NCBI RefSeq assembly: GCF_009870125.1
Contig: NC_046680.1
Span: 17,751,501-17,815,500 of the forward strand
Direction: 5' to 3'
DNA length: 64,000 nucleotides
Origin: Drosophila pseudoobscura
Taxonomy: Eukaryota > Arthropoda > Insecta > Diptera > Drosophilidae
In this document: positions 48,782-60,070 of the stretch, one piece after another
How the letters are laid out: every line of letters starts with the position of its first letter
Position numbering within the stretch: the first letter of the stretch is position 1
The notes under the pieces: model-generated
Seen by the model: only the letters and a program-made list of their open reading frames with translations
What the model was told of the DNA's origin: nothing
The model's database searches: none
Program-made: the position numbers and the translations under genes

Positions 48782-51080
48782 TTATTTAGTGGCCATAAAC
48801 GAGCCCTCCATGGTGGCCATGCGATAATACAGATTGAACTCTGATTCGTAGTCGGAAAAGGTGCCGTTGCTGAAGACCTTTGTGGGAGGCACGTAGCGAT
48901 TCAACGGATTCTCGAGTATGAAGTGATAGATGCGCTCAGCCTTTTGCAACTGAAGTCTGGACTTCACGGCGATGCCCGTTAAGCTGTCCAGCTTTTGTTC
49001 GATTTCCTCCTGCTGCCGACGTGCCTTCAGCTTCAAATCGTGCGGATCCACTGTGGAGAAGGGGTAACCACGGGGTCAGACACGGAAATGATACAAAATG
49101 TCTACTCGGAAGGGTCGAGAATGCGAGCTTACCAATTAATGGCTGCAAATTCAATTTCAAGTCAGACGTGTGTGCGGCAATTGCCGACGCCCACAAAATG
49201 CGTTTACGGACTTCCTGCAGGGCCCTGAAGGGTGTCAGCAGATGGCCCGGCACCAGTTGAACGGTGGAGGCCAGCTCCTGGACTTCAACGATGAGCGGAT
49301 TGGCCGACAGCAAATCGGCGCTACCAGAGAAGAGAAATATTAAATATTAATTGCATTCTTGTTGGGGGCTACGACTCTGATCCCCACTTACCAGGATCGG
49401 GGTACGCAGCTAAACTTTACCAGCGGCATTTCAGCGAACGTGTTTAGTTCGAGAAGGTGGCAGGGCACAAGGGTGCCGGGCCCAGATGTGTGAGTAACTG
49501 CCGAGCCGGCTGCTCCTGGCACCAGAGTGGAGTTGGCAATGCTGTTGTTGCCATCGAACTCAAGCTTGGTGCTACAGAACACACTGTCGTTGGCCATGTA
49601 GAAGCTTTCCGAGCTCAGCATCGACATGTTGTTGACCTTTAGCTTGGTGCTGATCAGCTGAGATTTGGCATTCTGGCTCTGGGTGGCTGCATGCATGTCA
49701 TCGAGCAAGTTCTTCATCATGTTCCTCGAGTAGAGGATCTTCTCCTTTATCTGCGAAAGCTGGCCCATATCTTCCTGTATGCGATTGATGGAGGTGCTTA
49801 CTGCGCTGTACACCTGCTTCACGGAGCTTAGAATTAGATCGTGATTTTCCAGCTGCTTGGCGCCTGCCTTATGCTCCTGGCGCAGCTGCTCAATTTGCTC
49901 GACGAGGAATTCGTTGCGGGCCATATTGAAAGTCCGCATGGTAAACTGCACAAGAAAGTCGCTGATTAGCTCGTCCGTGCTGTCCTCGTCGGTACTGGCA
50001 ATCGCATTGAAGCTGTTCACCTTCTTTTGCAGCTCGTCAACAAAAGGAGTATAGTCCTCGCAGAAGCGAGCCTCCAGCTTGACCAACTCCTTATCAGCAG
50101 AAAGGTACCTGGCCGCCAGTCCGAGCATCTCCGCTTTGGTCTTCAGAAGTTTTACCTCGTAGTTGGTCAAAAGGGGCTTGGCTTTTGGGGTGTTTCCCTT
50201 ATTCGCCGTACTTAGTTGCGTTATATACTGCAGCTGTTTCTCCTTGATCTTCATTATTACATTGAAAAGTGGAGCACTAGGAGTTTTAGAAAAGATGCTC
50301 CGCATTTCGTTCCAAAGCCGTTCCTTGGCCTGGGCCAATACGTCTGCACTGTTTGTCTCGTCATTGCAGACACCATAAAATGTATCTAGCTCCTTGAGCG
50401 CCTGTTCCACTACCTTGGTGGCCCGCTTCTCGCTAGCGTTCTCCGAACTCAATTTGACTGGTGTGCTCGCCAAGATTTGGGCCTTGTTCCTCAGCTCCTG
50501 CTCATACGATTTTTTCATAGACTCCAGTTTCAGCTCCAGCATATTGCACTTTGACTCCAGAAGATCTCGCTTGTTCTTGGCCCTAATGGTTTGTATGTCT
50601 GCGAATAAGGTAGGAGGTTAGAAGATGACATTTTCTCTGTGCATTGCTCACTCTTTGATTTGATGCTGGCGGAAAGTTTATTATACTCCTGTCTGGCCTC
50701 CTTCAGAGTTTGTTCTGCAGTCTCCTTCTCCTTCGTCAGCTCCTTCATTTGTTGGAGCCTTTGAAGCTGCGGTGGTAGAAGGCTGCGCGAGGCTAGGGGC
50801 ACCACCTTGCCCTTATGACGCTCCACCTGGGCGATGAGCAGATTTGCCCTTACCTCCTCCACCTCTTCCCGAGGTCGAACACGTCTCTGCAGTTGCGCAA
50901 AAAGCTGGTGGGAGCCCGATTTGAAGATGCTGCGATCGGATATTTGACAATCATGAATGTCCAGCGCCTATGGCTTCGAACTTACTTTCTCAGATCATCA
51001 TCGGCTGGTATGACACTGGGCGCACATCCAAGACTTGTAGCCCATGCTTTAAATGCCTCAATTTTATCAGAGTGTGCCAT
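48782..51080 (-). CDS. dgt5: Augmin complex subunit dgt5 (HAUS5-like)
   Basis: Subunit of the eight-protein augmin complex, which recruits gamma-tubulin to spindle microtubules for branching nucleation in mitosis. The exons read 51080-50986, 50929-50652, 50598-49392, 49320-49133 and 49050-48782, giving 678 residues. The N-terminal part (MAHSDKIEAFKAWATSLGC) resembles the CH-like start of HAUS-type proteins. Most of the rest is predicted coiled coil, including VEEVRANLLIAQVERHKGKV, LTKEKETAEQTLKEARQEYN and LELKLESMKKSYEQELRNK. The C-terminal end is FNLYYRMATMEGSFMATK. No enzyme motif is present, as expected. The gene is convergent with Lac. A full R1 repeat starts within 85 bp of its first codon, so its promoter must be short or lie in or beyond the repeat. 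Confidence 0.85.
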
Positions 51081-51162
51081 TTTTAAAAGAATTTTTTTTT
51101 GTTGATTTTGCGCGCGGCCATTGATATGAACGCGTCAGTCAGATATACGGCCTGACTGTCCG

Positions 51163-52158
51163 AAATATACCGAAACATACCACCTCATTTAAAAAATATA
51201 CCGTAAGTATACTGACGAATTCAAGTTCTATTTACATATTCCTCGTTTTTCATATTCCGACGAATATTACTAGCTATATAAAATATTTAGCCATGCCCAC
51301 ATAATTTTATACGATTAATTAATCAATTTTCTACACAATTGGTTAGTTTTTAGTCCTTGCTTTTATTGTATTTATTGTAAAAAAGGGTTAAACGAAAAAG
51401 TTCAACAAAAAAACAGTTGCAATGTTGCTGGTATTTGAAGACGTGATGCGTGTATAGCCCTTTGTACACCCTATGTCGCTAATTTTTATATGAAGATCAA
51501 ACGTAATTTATTAAGACCTTTTCTCAAATTGATATTCTTTAGACATATTCAAGTACATTACTAGTATCTTGTATATATTTATCTCGATCCTGATACCTAC
51601 TGATCCTTAGAAGACAAACGTGTTCACAATTCTATAACATCCATTTACCCCAGGGTATGTGTGCATGGAATAAGCAACATTTGTGCATGGAGTTAGCAAC
51701 ATTTGTGTATGGAATGGGACTCATTGTTGCAATAGCGAAACTGCGGCGAATCGGGTATTGCCTATATTTCAAGCTATATAGATTTGCCCACTTGGCTTTA
51801 TCCCATAGATAAATGTATTTTCTACAAGATTGCTTCTTTTAATTACCTTTATGTATTTTATTTTGACCAAAAAACGGTTTTTAAGTAAATGTTGCCGCAA
51901 CTTTTGTGTATGGAATGAGACTCATTGTGTCCAAAGCGAATTGGGGTGAAATGCGGCGAACTGCGGCGAATTCAAAATTTCGCATATTCTTTGTTCCGTT
52001 GAATAATACTATTTATATAGAAAATTTAGCCATGCCCACTCAATTTTATACGATTGATGAATCAATTCTATTCATGATTGGCCTATTCGAAATACTTGCT
52101 TTTATTGGATTTCTATATAACATTGAAAATTAAATTAATAGATTTATGAAATTGACCA
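51163..52158 (+). repeat. Interspersed repeat R1, full copy 2
   Basis: Collinear with copy 1 (9060-10056) over about 1 kb in the same orientation, with scattered substitutions and small indels. One example is an added GTGCATGGAGTTAGCAACAT unit near 51685. It starts with GAAATATACC-type runs and ends with AATTAAATTAATAGATTTAT. It separates dgt5 from the Obp gene. Confidence 0.75.
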
Positions 52159-52189
52159 TTTAGCACTAAAAAACACCACATGGGAGCGC

Positions 52190-52490
52190 GGCGAAAACCA
52201 GTTTCTACAGTATGACCCTCAGAACAGCGCCAAAATACAAAAAATACCGAGTGGTGCGCGCCAAATCTAACTTTTTTGAATGTGAGCGACAAGGATTTAA
52301 ATGTTGTCAACCGGGCCATTACCGATTCAACAAATACGACGATTCCCTCAATTTTAATATTCCGTCCAATATCAGCTATATAGAACATTTAGAACGATTA
52401 ATGAATCAATTTTCTACTTAACTGATTTATTCTAAATACTCGCTTTTATTGGATTTCTATATACCGTAGAAAATAAGCTTCTATGAGAAT
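52190..52490 (+). repeat. R1-related fragment
   Basis: Begins near TATGACCCTCAGAACAGCGC, carries GAGTGGTGCGCGCCAAAT (also in the inverted copy at 19.8-20.4 kb) and ends with a single R1 block (TATTCCGTCCAATATCAGCT to ATTTCTATATACCGTAGAAA). It is abutted to full copy 2. Confidence 0.6.
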
Positions 52491-52612
52491 GCATGCTCTA
52501 GAACGATTACAAATCAGGGCTGCAAGAACAGTGTTGTTAGGTGGACAGGCCCAGAACTGTTTCTAGTTTAAATTATATGAACTCTTTATATAAATTTTGT
52601 AACATCAAGAAT

Positions 52613-53308
52613 CTAAGCCCCCAGTCCACATTGAGTAACATAAGTCTTAGCTAAGGCGCAATCCGCATTCTGCGTCCACCGATGTTCGGGGCAATTCTTA
52701 AAGTACTCCATGTATGTGCAACCGAGAAGAATCGCCGAAAAGGGACTGCATTTGTGCTGTTGCTGGGATTGCTGGATGGCTGCCAGCCGACGTTGTGATT
52801 GGGGCTCACATTTGGTAAACGCTGTTGTCATCGCATCCACATAAATGGTGTCATTGGAAAACTTTCTGGAGAGATCACTGCGGATGTTGTCCAAGTTAAG
52901 CTTCTGTGGATCCTGAATGTACTGTGACGTTGTGAGGATGCACTCAGCCAGACACTGGATTGCAAGTGTAATATTTAATCTCTATGTGTTTAGAATTTTT
53001 GGCAATGAGTACTCACTGTGGCAGTTTCCAGCGATGGCAGGCCTTTCCTAGCCTGTCCATTTCCTCCTCCTATAATCCTCTGGGCGCATTTCTCTGCAAC
53101 CTGGTCCTGACCACCGTCCCTGCAGCACAATGCTGGATCCTATTAACGCGAAAGACTTTAATGCTGTCTCCAATTAAATATTTTCCATAACCACACATAC
53201 CACAAGTTGGGGTGGTCTTTGACAGTCGATTGTCTGACCTAGCACGCTTTGAGTGCTCAACGCCACACCGAGCACTACAGAAATTAACAACATCTGACTT
53301 GGGGACAT
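52613..53308 (-). CDS. Obp47b: Plus-C odorant-binding protein, probably Obp47b
   Basis: Secreted, sensillum-lymph-type carrier of small hydrophobic ligands. The exons read 53308-53201, 53139-53017 and 52954-52613, giving 190 residues, longer than classic OBPs and typical of the Plus-C group. A signal peptide runs to about VLGQ. The mature part has more than six cysteines (DCQRPP, ALCCRDGG, EKCAQRI, TCLAECI, KCEPQ, KCSPFS, LGCTYMEYFKNCP, DCALAK, QCGLGA), including the CC pair and extra C-terminal cysteines of Plus-C proteins. Family membership is strong. The specific name rests on neighbours (Fpps, CWF19L1) that I place in D. melanogaster 47E-F, so the symbol is an inference. Confidence 0.75.
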
Positions 53309-53759
53309 TGCTGTGGTTAACCGAATGATTGGATTGGAGACAGACTGTCCATTTTATATGTCCCACGCAGCTTGGCATACTCTAATGGAACGCAAAGAGC
53401 AATCCATCCACTTAATTGTGCCAGCCACGCATGACCAGAAAACCTAGCAAAGGTTCATTGTTGCAATCGAATGCTGTTTGGGGCCAATGTCATATCTAAT
53501 TTCATATTTTGGGCCATTGACACTGCACTAAGGTTAAAGTTTAGTTGTATATTCAAATATAGACTACTGATCGGGCAATTAAACAGCAATTGCTAGAACT
53601 TTTAACGTGAAATTCCCAAATGATCGCTATGGTTGCGATAATTATGGCTTAGATACATGAATTACATAATGATATAAATTTACATAACCATAAACTATAT
53701 ATTATTTCTTAATGGTAATGCTTTGATTAGCCGATTTGTGGCACGTGTAAATTGGTTAT

Positions 53760-54175
53760 TTTAAACATATTCAACGGTTCGCTCAAACAGCGCAATTAAT
53801 CGCAGCCTGTTGGCAGCACTCTTTGCGAACCACTAATCTGAACTGAACCAACTATCGGAACCAATGGACGCGGGCACCAAAATGTAAGTTAAATATAATT
53901 ATATTATTTATAATTGATTGATTTATTAATGCAATGTTTTTCAACTCACAGATTAGTTGTGGGCGATTTTAAACATATTCAACGGTTCGCTCAAACAGCG
54001 CAATTATTCGCAGCCAGTTGGCAGCACTCTTTGCGAACCACTAATCTGAACTGAACCACCTATCGGAACCAATGGACGCGGGCACCAAAATGTAAGTTAA
54101 ATATAATTATATTATTTATAATTGATTGATTTATTAGTGCAATGTTTTTCAACTCACAGATTAGTTGTGGGCGAT
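53760..54175 (+). repeat. 208-bp tandem duplication covering promoter, exon 1 and intron 1 of the CWF19L1 gene
   Basis: Two direct copies, 53760-53967 and 53968-54175, differ at about four positions. Each contains the start TTTTAAACATATTCAACGG, the ATG exon (ATGGACGCGGGCACCAAAAT), a GTAAGT donor, the intron, the acceptor and the first 16 bases of exon 2. The left copy ends within exon 2, so only the right copy joins the rest of the gene directly. Confidence 0.95.
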
Positions 54176-56029
54176 GTGCGGGGCCGTTTCAAGCAGTTAT
54201 TCCAGCGGGTGGAAACGGTCAACAAAAAAGCGGGACCCTTTGAGATACTGTGCTGCGTCGGAGACTTTTTTGGCGATGATAAACAGAACGAGGAGCTGAT
54301 TGCCTACAAGAATGGATTCAAGCACAGTAAGTACTACGTTTAGTGTCGATTTATATGTTTACATGGTCAATCTGCAGTCACAGTGCCCACCTACATACTC
54401 GGTCCAAACCAGAAGGAGCATGAAAAGCATTTTGAGGATCTGGCGGATGGTGAAATATGCACAAACCTCACATACCTTGGCAAACGAGGGGTGTACACGC
54501 TTACTAGTGGCGTTAAAATAGCATATTTAAGTGGCGTGGAATCAGCTGGTGCTGCAGATTCAGCTAAGTCAAACCACGAGTTCACTAAATCTGATATTTT
54601 TGCTGTCAGAAATTCGTGCTTGGTGTCGAAGAACTGCTCCACCGAGTACAGAGGAGTGGACGTACTTCTCACATCGCAATGGCCATACGGGATGCAGGAG
54701 AATGCGAATGTAGGTGCTTATTAACCAGTATGTGGGTCTGCTTATCAATGATCTATTTCAGGAAACAGCATCCAAGTTGATATCGTTCCTCTGTCGGGAG
54801 ATCAAGCCACGCTATCATTTTTGTGCCATCAACGGCACCTACTTTGAGTGCCCGCCATTTCGTATGCCGAAAGACGAGACCACGCAGTTTGAGCTCTGTA
54901 CCCGATTCATCTCACTAGCTGATGTGGGAAACAGTGAAAAGGCAAAATATATATACGCGCTCAGCCTAAAACCTGTCGACAAGTCCCGACTGCTTGATCT
55001 GGTGCAGAAGACAACCAATGAAATTCCGTGTCCCTATGCTGGGCTAGATTTGTGCGGAACCGTCGACAAGAATGACACAGTGGGTATTCCTCGTATTGCG
55101 TTTATCAGTGTTATTAAAGACATAAACTTTTCAGTCGGAAACCCGCCAATATTTTTACGATATGGAAAAAAAGAAATCAAAAGGACAGCGTGGGTATGGG
55201 AAAAAGCGGCGTATGCAAGAATTGAACCAGGGTAAGCCAATAGTCAGTAGCTCGTATTGTCGTTTCTCATATTTCATACAATTTCAGAAAAATGCTGGTT
55301 CTGTTTATCATCGCCCGATGTAGAAAAGCATCTCATTATTACTATCGGGGAACGTTTCTATCTGGCCCTGGCCAAGGGCCCAATCAATAGATTCCATGTC
55401 ATGATATTGTCCACAAAGCATCTGCCCTGCGCAGCACAACTAACCACTGAGGATTGGGAGGAGCTGGACAAATTTAAAAACGCCTTGCGGAAGTTCTTCA
55501 AAACCATCGGTCAAGTGGTGTGCTTTACGGAACGCCATTACAAGTCGTTCCACCTACAGATCAATGTGCTCGGTTTCGAGGAGGGTTATGCATGGAAGAT
55601 AAAGCATAGTTTTGAGGTATGCAAATCTCCACAAGATCCTCTATGAACCCTGCTAATTATTCGCTTTAATCATTAAGGACAAAGCGGAGGAATTCAATCT
55701 TCAATTTGAGACGCTACCGGCATTAGATTCTCCGAAAATGTTACCAGAAATTGGACCTTATTTTCTGGCCGAGCTCCCTGATGACAGCACGCTCATTACG
55801 CGGCAGATGAATCACTTCCCGCTGCATTTCGCAAGGTGCGTTGAAGTTTAAAGTTTATTAACATTGTTATTTGATTAATCTATTTTCCAGGGACGTTTTC
55901 TGTTCGGAGAATCTTCTTAATTGTGACGAAAAAGTCAACTGGAAGGAATGCCTTCTCGAGAAAGACGAAGAGACGACTTATGTTTCAGACTTCCGGAAGG
56001 GGTTTGCCCCATTTGACTTCACTGTCTAA
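54072..56029 (+). CDS. CWF19L1: CWF19-like protein 1 (CWF19L1) orthologue
   Basis: Relative of the yeast lariat-debranching-associated factor Cwf19/Drn1. Human CWF19L1 is mutated in a recessive cerebellar ataxia. The exons read 54072-54091, 54160-54326, 54378-54709, 54762-55079, 55135-55231, 55288-55616, 55678-55835 and 55891-56029, giving 519 residues. The N-terminal half is a metallophosphoesterase-like domain (LVVGDVRGRFKQLFQRV, CCVGDFFG). Next comes a basic linker (EKKKSKGQRGYGKKRR). The CwfJ_C_1 domain starts CWFCLSSPDVEKHL with the HIT-like HVMILSTKH and HYKSFHLQINV. The CwfJ_C_2 domain ends FRKGFAPFDFTV. A start at 53864 in the duplicated left copy is possible by skipping to exon 2. 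The gene is divergent from the Obp gene and convergent with Fpps. AATAAA is at 56057-56062. Confidence 0.93.
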
Positions 56030-56056
56030 GTGTTTATATTAAAAGAATGTAGGTAT

Positions 56057-56062
56057 AATAAA
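56057..56062 (+). terminator. CWF19L1 polyadenylation signal
   Basis: AATAAA 28 bp after the stop. Only 163 bp separate the stop codons of CWF19L1 and Fpps. Confidence 0.6.
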
Positions 56063-56191
56063 GTTATAATATCGTTTGTAATTGCTTAACCCATTCATTT
56101 TATGCATTGTATAGTATTGACCCTTGTATAAATTCTAAAGCTATAATTTAAGAAAAAACGTTCTCGTCTCAAATTGATGGATATGAATAGT

Positions 56192-57944
56192 TTAGGAGTC
56201 TCGCTGGTAGATTTTGTTGAGGATTTGCAGGAAAGTTTGGTGGGGAACACCGCGCGATGTTTGCTGTATGTGCGTTTTAATCATGTTGTACGACTCCTCT
56301 TCGAATGTGGCAAAAGTAGTTGGTAAGCCGATTTCCTTGTAAAGCTCCTTAACACGCTCCACCTTGACTGGATCTGCATTGGAAAGTTTCAATTATTACC
56401 AACGGATTTCACTAGCTAAGTAGTTCCGATCGTCTCACCATTGTTTCCATAGCAATCAACCATGATTTTCTTTTGTTCGGCATTGGCTCGCTGCATGGCC
56501 ACCACGGCTAGCCAGGAGCATTTGTTGTCCTGTATGTCGGTGCCGATTTTGCCAGTCACCTCCGGATTCCCGAAGCAGTCAAGGAAATCGTCTTGCACTT
56601 GGAAAAAGTGACCCATTTCCAGGAGAATGGTCTTCGATTGTCGGAAAGCTTCGGCGTCCTTATATCTACACGAAGAAAGGACCTATTACACAGAATATCC
56701 TGACAATTGCAGTATAACTACGCACCCAGCCAAGTGTAAAGCAACAGCAAACGGCAGATAGAATGAATAGTAGGCAGTTTTGTTGTCCACAATTGCTTTG
56801 TAGTTGTCCATAGTGAACTCGGAAACACTGCGATGCGAGTTGAGCTGATCTAGGGACTGGCCACAAGTTGTTATGTAGGTAATCTCATGGAAGAGCTCCA
56901 TGAGCGCCACATAGCAGTCTAGGTGGCTGAAATGCATCTTCAATATGGCATACATGGCATTCTCAATCATTAGAGCATCATTGATGGCCGTCAAGCCAAC
57001 GTTCTCAACCTTGTGCCAGCACGGCTGTCCGCGTCGTGTTGTGCTGTTGTCCATCACGTCGTCAGAGATTATGAAGAAGCTCTGAAGCTGCAATGATTAT
57101 GTGACTCTGATTATGTTCGGTGTTCTTAACAATATACGAACAAAACGTACCATTTCCACACACCATCCCAGGTACTGGGCCAGCTTTATGTTTTCTGGGG
57201 TCAGATCTTCGGCGGGCACCAGATTCTTGTAGGTGAGCACTGTGAGTATGCCGCGATTCTTTTTACCCCGCGGTACATTGTATTGCAGCACCTTGGCAAA
57301 CCACTTAGCGGCATCATTGCAATTATAGGTCTTCGTCACGGTAGTGATGTCACGCACAAGATCTGCAAACGCATTAGAATAAAAATTAGTACTATTATGC
57401 TAATTGGGGGAAACAAAGGTGGAGCTCACCGGGGAACACAGCCATAAAGTCGCGACTTTCATCTTTTGACACTGTGACGCGCGCCGCAATTGGAACAGAG
57501 TGATTTTGAAGCGTTGATAATGTTCTGGAGGGAAACAAAAACGCAAACAATAGAATGCAATACAAACACATACACACACGGCTGAACACAATATGGGTGT
57601 ATCTTTGGCCTACGTGACTCCGTTAGTACTCGTACAAACAGCTTTCTCCCACAGACTCCACGCCCATCACCAACTACGCAGAGCAGAGCAAGTGCACAAG
57701 TGCCCCCAAAGCCAATGTAAACAAAAATAGACAAAGTTCAAGTGCAGAAACCGGTAGATTACCTGCTGGTCTTCTTCAGCTTCTGCTCGTTAACAAGTTC
57801 CGTGGACAGGCCGCCAATCGTTTCCATGGATTTGATAATAGGCTCCGCGTTGACTTCGTCGCTGGTGGAGATTAGTCGGTGAAGACGCAGCGGATTTGGA
57901 AATATCCGCTGCTGGGGAAGAATCCGACGAGCTAGTTTAAACAT
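56192..57944 (-). CDS. Fpps: Farnesyl diphosphate synthase (Fpps)
   Basis: Condenses isopentenyl diphosphate with dimethylallyl and geranyl diphosphate to make farnesyl diphosphate, the precursor of juvenile hormone, prenyl groups and dolichol. The exons read 57944-57763, 57524-57430, 57362-57151, 57087-56726, 56665-56439 and 56373-56192, giving 419 residues. The first aspartate-rich motif is in [20 protein letters not shown] and the second in [20 protein letters not shown]. Both keep their Asp residues, so the enzyme looks active. Other conserved parts are LGWCVEM and the [19 protein letters not shown] helix. The N-terminal extension [20 protein letters not shown] is basic and acid-free, fitting a mitochondrial targeting peptide ahead of a cytosol-type core starting near METIGGL. 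The C-terminus ends NKIYQRDS. The promoter side faces the MADF gene. Confidence 0.96.
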
Positions 57945-58061
57945 TTTTATTCACAATATTATCAGAATTCTCTCCGTTAACGACAGCTTCCCTTCCGCCC
58001 CTTGACCAAAATTTAACTTATAATTTCCTAACGTTTTCAAATACTGGTAAACAGCACAGAT

Positions 58062-58069
58062 TATCGATA
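58062..58069 (+). promoter_or_regulatory. DRE motif in the divergent Fpps / MADF promoter region
   Basis: A perfect palindromic TATCGATA lies 118 bp upstream of the Fpps start codon (minus) and about 400 bp upstream of the MADF gene (plus). DRE is bound by DREF or BEAF-32 and is typical of housekeeping, divergent fly promoters. Confidence 0.6.
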
Positions 58070-58469
58070 GCAGACTCAGAGATGCAAAGCAGTGCTGCCA
58101 TTTCAGCATATTTCGGGCTATATCTAGCATTTTTTCAATGGAGCAGCTTGTTTTAGCTTTAAATGTAAATTACTAGAAAATTTACGGTGAAGTTGACTCT
58201 GTTTATAATATATCGCTAATTTAAATAAATAGATCAAAGCCACGCCCTTTTTATTTTTGGGGTTTACTTTTTCTTAGCCTCATTTTTGGCACATTTTTTC
58301 CGGTTTTACCATATTTTTTTATGTTTTGTGTTAATCTAGCCTGTATTGTTCTGAAATCTTGGCAGCACTGAGTCTCCTAAGTGCTGCAAAACGTTCAAGC
58401 ACAGTGCTGAAAATGGCCTGATGCACACGGAAAGCGAAGAATCGCCAATAAAATAATAAAGGTGCGAAA

Positions 58470-60070
58470 ATGATGGACGAACAACTAATTGATGAAGTGG
58501 CGCAACATGGGGTCATTTACAACAGGCAGAAGTACTACCTTAACGGCAGCGCCAACGGTGTAAAGTATGAGACAAAGGATGACGCCTGGCAAGTGATTGC
58601 CATGAAGCTGCGAACGGACGGTGAGAGGAAGATTCGACTTTATACAGACTTTGATATTTAACGATGAATACAAATGTTTTCCCCCTTGCAGTGGACACGT
58701 GCAAGAAACGCTGGAAGTATCTGCGGGAGCGTTACGTATCGCAGCGGAAGCAGGGCGATACTCCAATTTACGAGCACCTGTCACGCCCCTACCTGGAGAA
58801 GATGAAGTTCCTGGACCAACACATTCAGCCACGAAAATCCTATCGCAATGTGCCGAGTTTCCTCACGTCTCCACAGTCGGCTAACAGCTCTAGTTACAAC
58901 GAATACATCGTGGATAAATCAAACAGTTCCAACAAGAACATGTCCCAGTTTAACTCGGGCTCGGGCCAAAACCATCACTACCATCAGCCAGATCAGCAAC
59001 AAGCCATGAATGCACTGAGCACCGTTGCGACCTCAGCTCTTGAAAATGCTAATCCGGTAAAGATCGAGGCTGATCAGGCATTCAGAGAGTTTGCTGCGGC
59101 TGTGGCCTCCCAGCAACTCCAGCAAATCTCCCAGTCGCAGATGCAGCAACAGGCGGCTGCCGTTGCTGCTGTTATGGCTGACTCCTCGCAGGGCTACCAG
59201 GAGCAGTATCGAGACAGTTCAGTTGGCCTAGCTGGCCCACAAAACAGTGGAGGCAGTCTTGCCTCAACGTCATCTTCGATGAAATCGCCGCTGTCCTCGC
59301 CGTTACAGGGTATTAGTGCTGGCACCCAGCAGCAGAATCAGCATCAACAGTCGCCGGCGTCTGCACAGCAGCTTCCGGTGGTACATTCCTCATCAAGTGC
59401 GGCAGGCAGCTCCACAAACACCAGCTCCAATATTCAGATGCAAGGCCATGTCTATAATCCCAAGGGAAACGAAGATTTGGACTCGTCAGCATCCAGCAAC
59501 TTCCACTTGAAAAAGCCTCGCGTGCAGCTTAACGGCAGTGCTCATAGCCAAATGTCAAGCAATGGAGGCAATGGGCCCCACTTTATCAACGACTCCGATG
59601 AGGATTCCGATGACAATAGTCATGACCTTATGGAACCCCAGGCTATGATGCAGCACGGCAACCACTACAACAACTCTATGGCCATGCAGCGCACCAATGG
59701 CCATAGCAACGGCAATGGCAACGGCAATGGCAATGGCAATGCAAATAGCAATGGAAATCCGAATAATTCCAACGCTGGACACCACAGCAACAACAACCAG
59801 CAGCAGCAACAACATCAACAGCACCAGAACATGTTTCCATCGAATACGGACTTCCTGTTGCAGCTTTATCAACAATTCCCACACCAGGGCAACTCCTCAC
59901 ATCCCTCGAACTTCGGCAAGTTCCAGGCCCCACAAAGTCTTCCAGGCGTGCAGCGACTGTCAGAGCACCTTCTAGGTGAGCTGGTCACCACCGAGCTGCT
60001 AAAGATGAACAAGGAGCGCAAAAAAAGCGCGCAGAAGAGAATCCTGGAGATACTATTCTTTGATGATTAG
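58470..60070 (+). CDS. MADF-domain protein (putative transcriptional regulator with BESS-like C-terminus)
   Basis: The exons read 58470-58620 and 58692-60070, giving 509 residues (508 if the second Met is used). The N-terminal about 95 residues form a MADF (Myb/SANT-like) DNA-binding domain: LIDEVAQHGVIYNRQKYYL, DDAWQVIAMKLRTD, DTCKKRWKYLRERYVSQRKQ and YLEKMKFLDQHI, with the three spaced aromatic and Trp positions. The middle is low complexity (Gln, Ser, Asn, Gly, His), with an acidic DSDEDSDDNSHD and an NGNGNGNG run. The last 35 residues (LLGELVTTELLKMNKERKKS, then RILEILFF) resemble a BESS motif, used for protein-protein contact. By gene order this should be the orthologue of one uncharacterised D. 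melanogaster gene in 47F. I cannot name it with certainty. Confidence 0.8.

Noticed and set aside
53864-53967. The left duplicate as a separate gene
   Set aside because: It holds only a start exon, an intron and 16 bases of exon 2. It is a partial duplicate rather than an independent gene.
55080-55134. Continuous open frame from CWF19L1 exon 4 to about 55235
   Set aside because: Reading through gives an unrelated tail with a stop, while removing the 55-bp intron restores the known basic linker leading into the CWFC motif.
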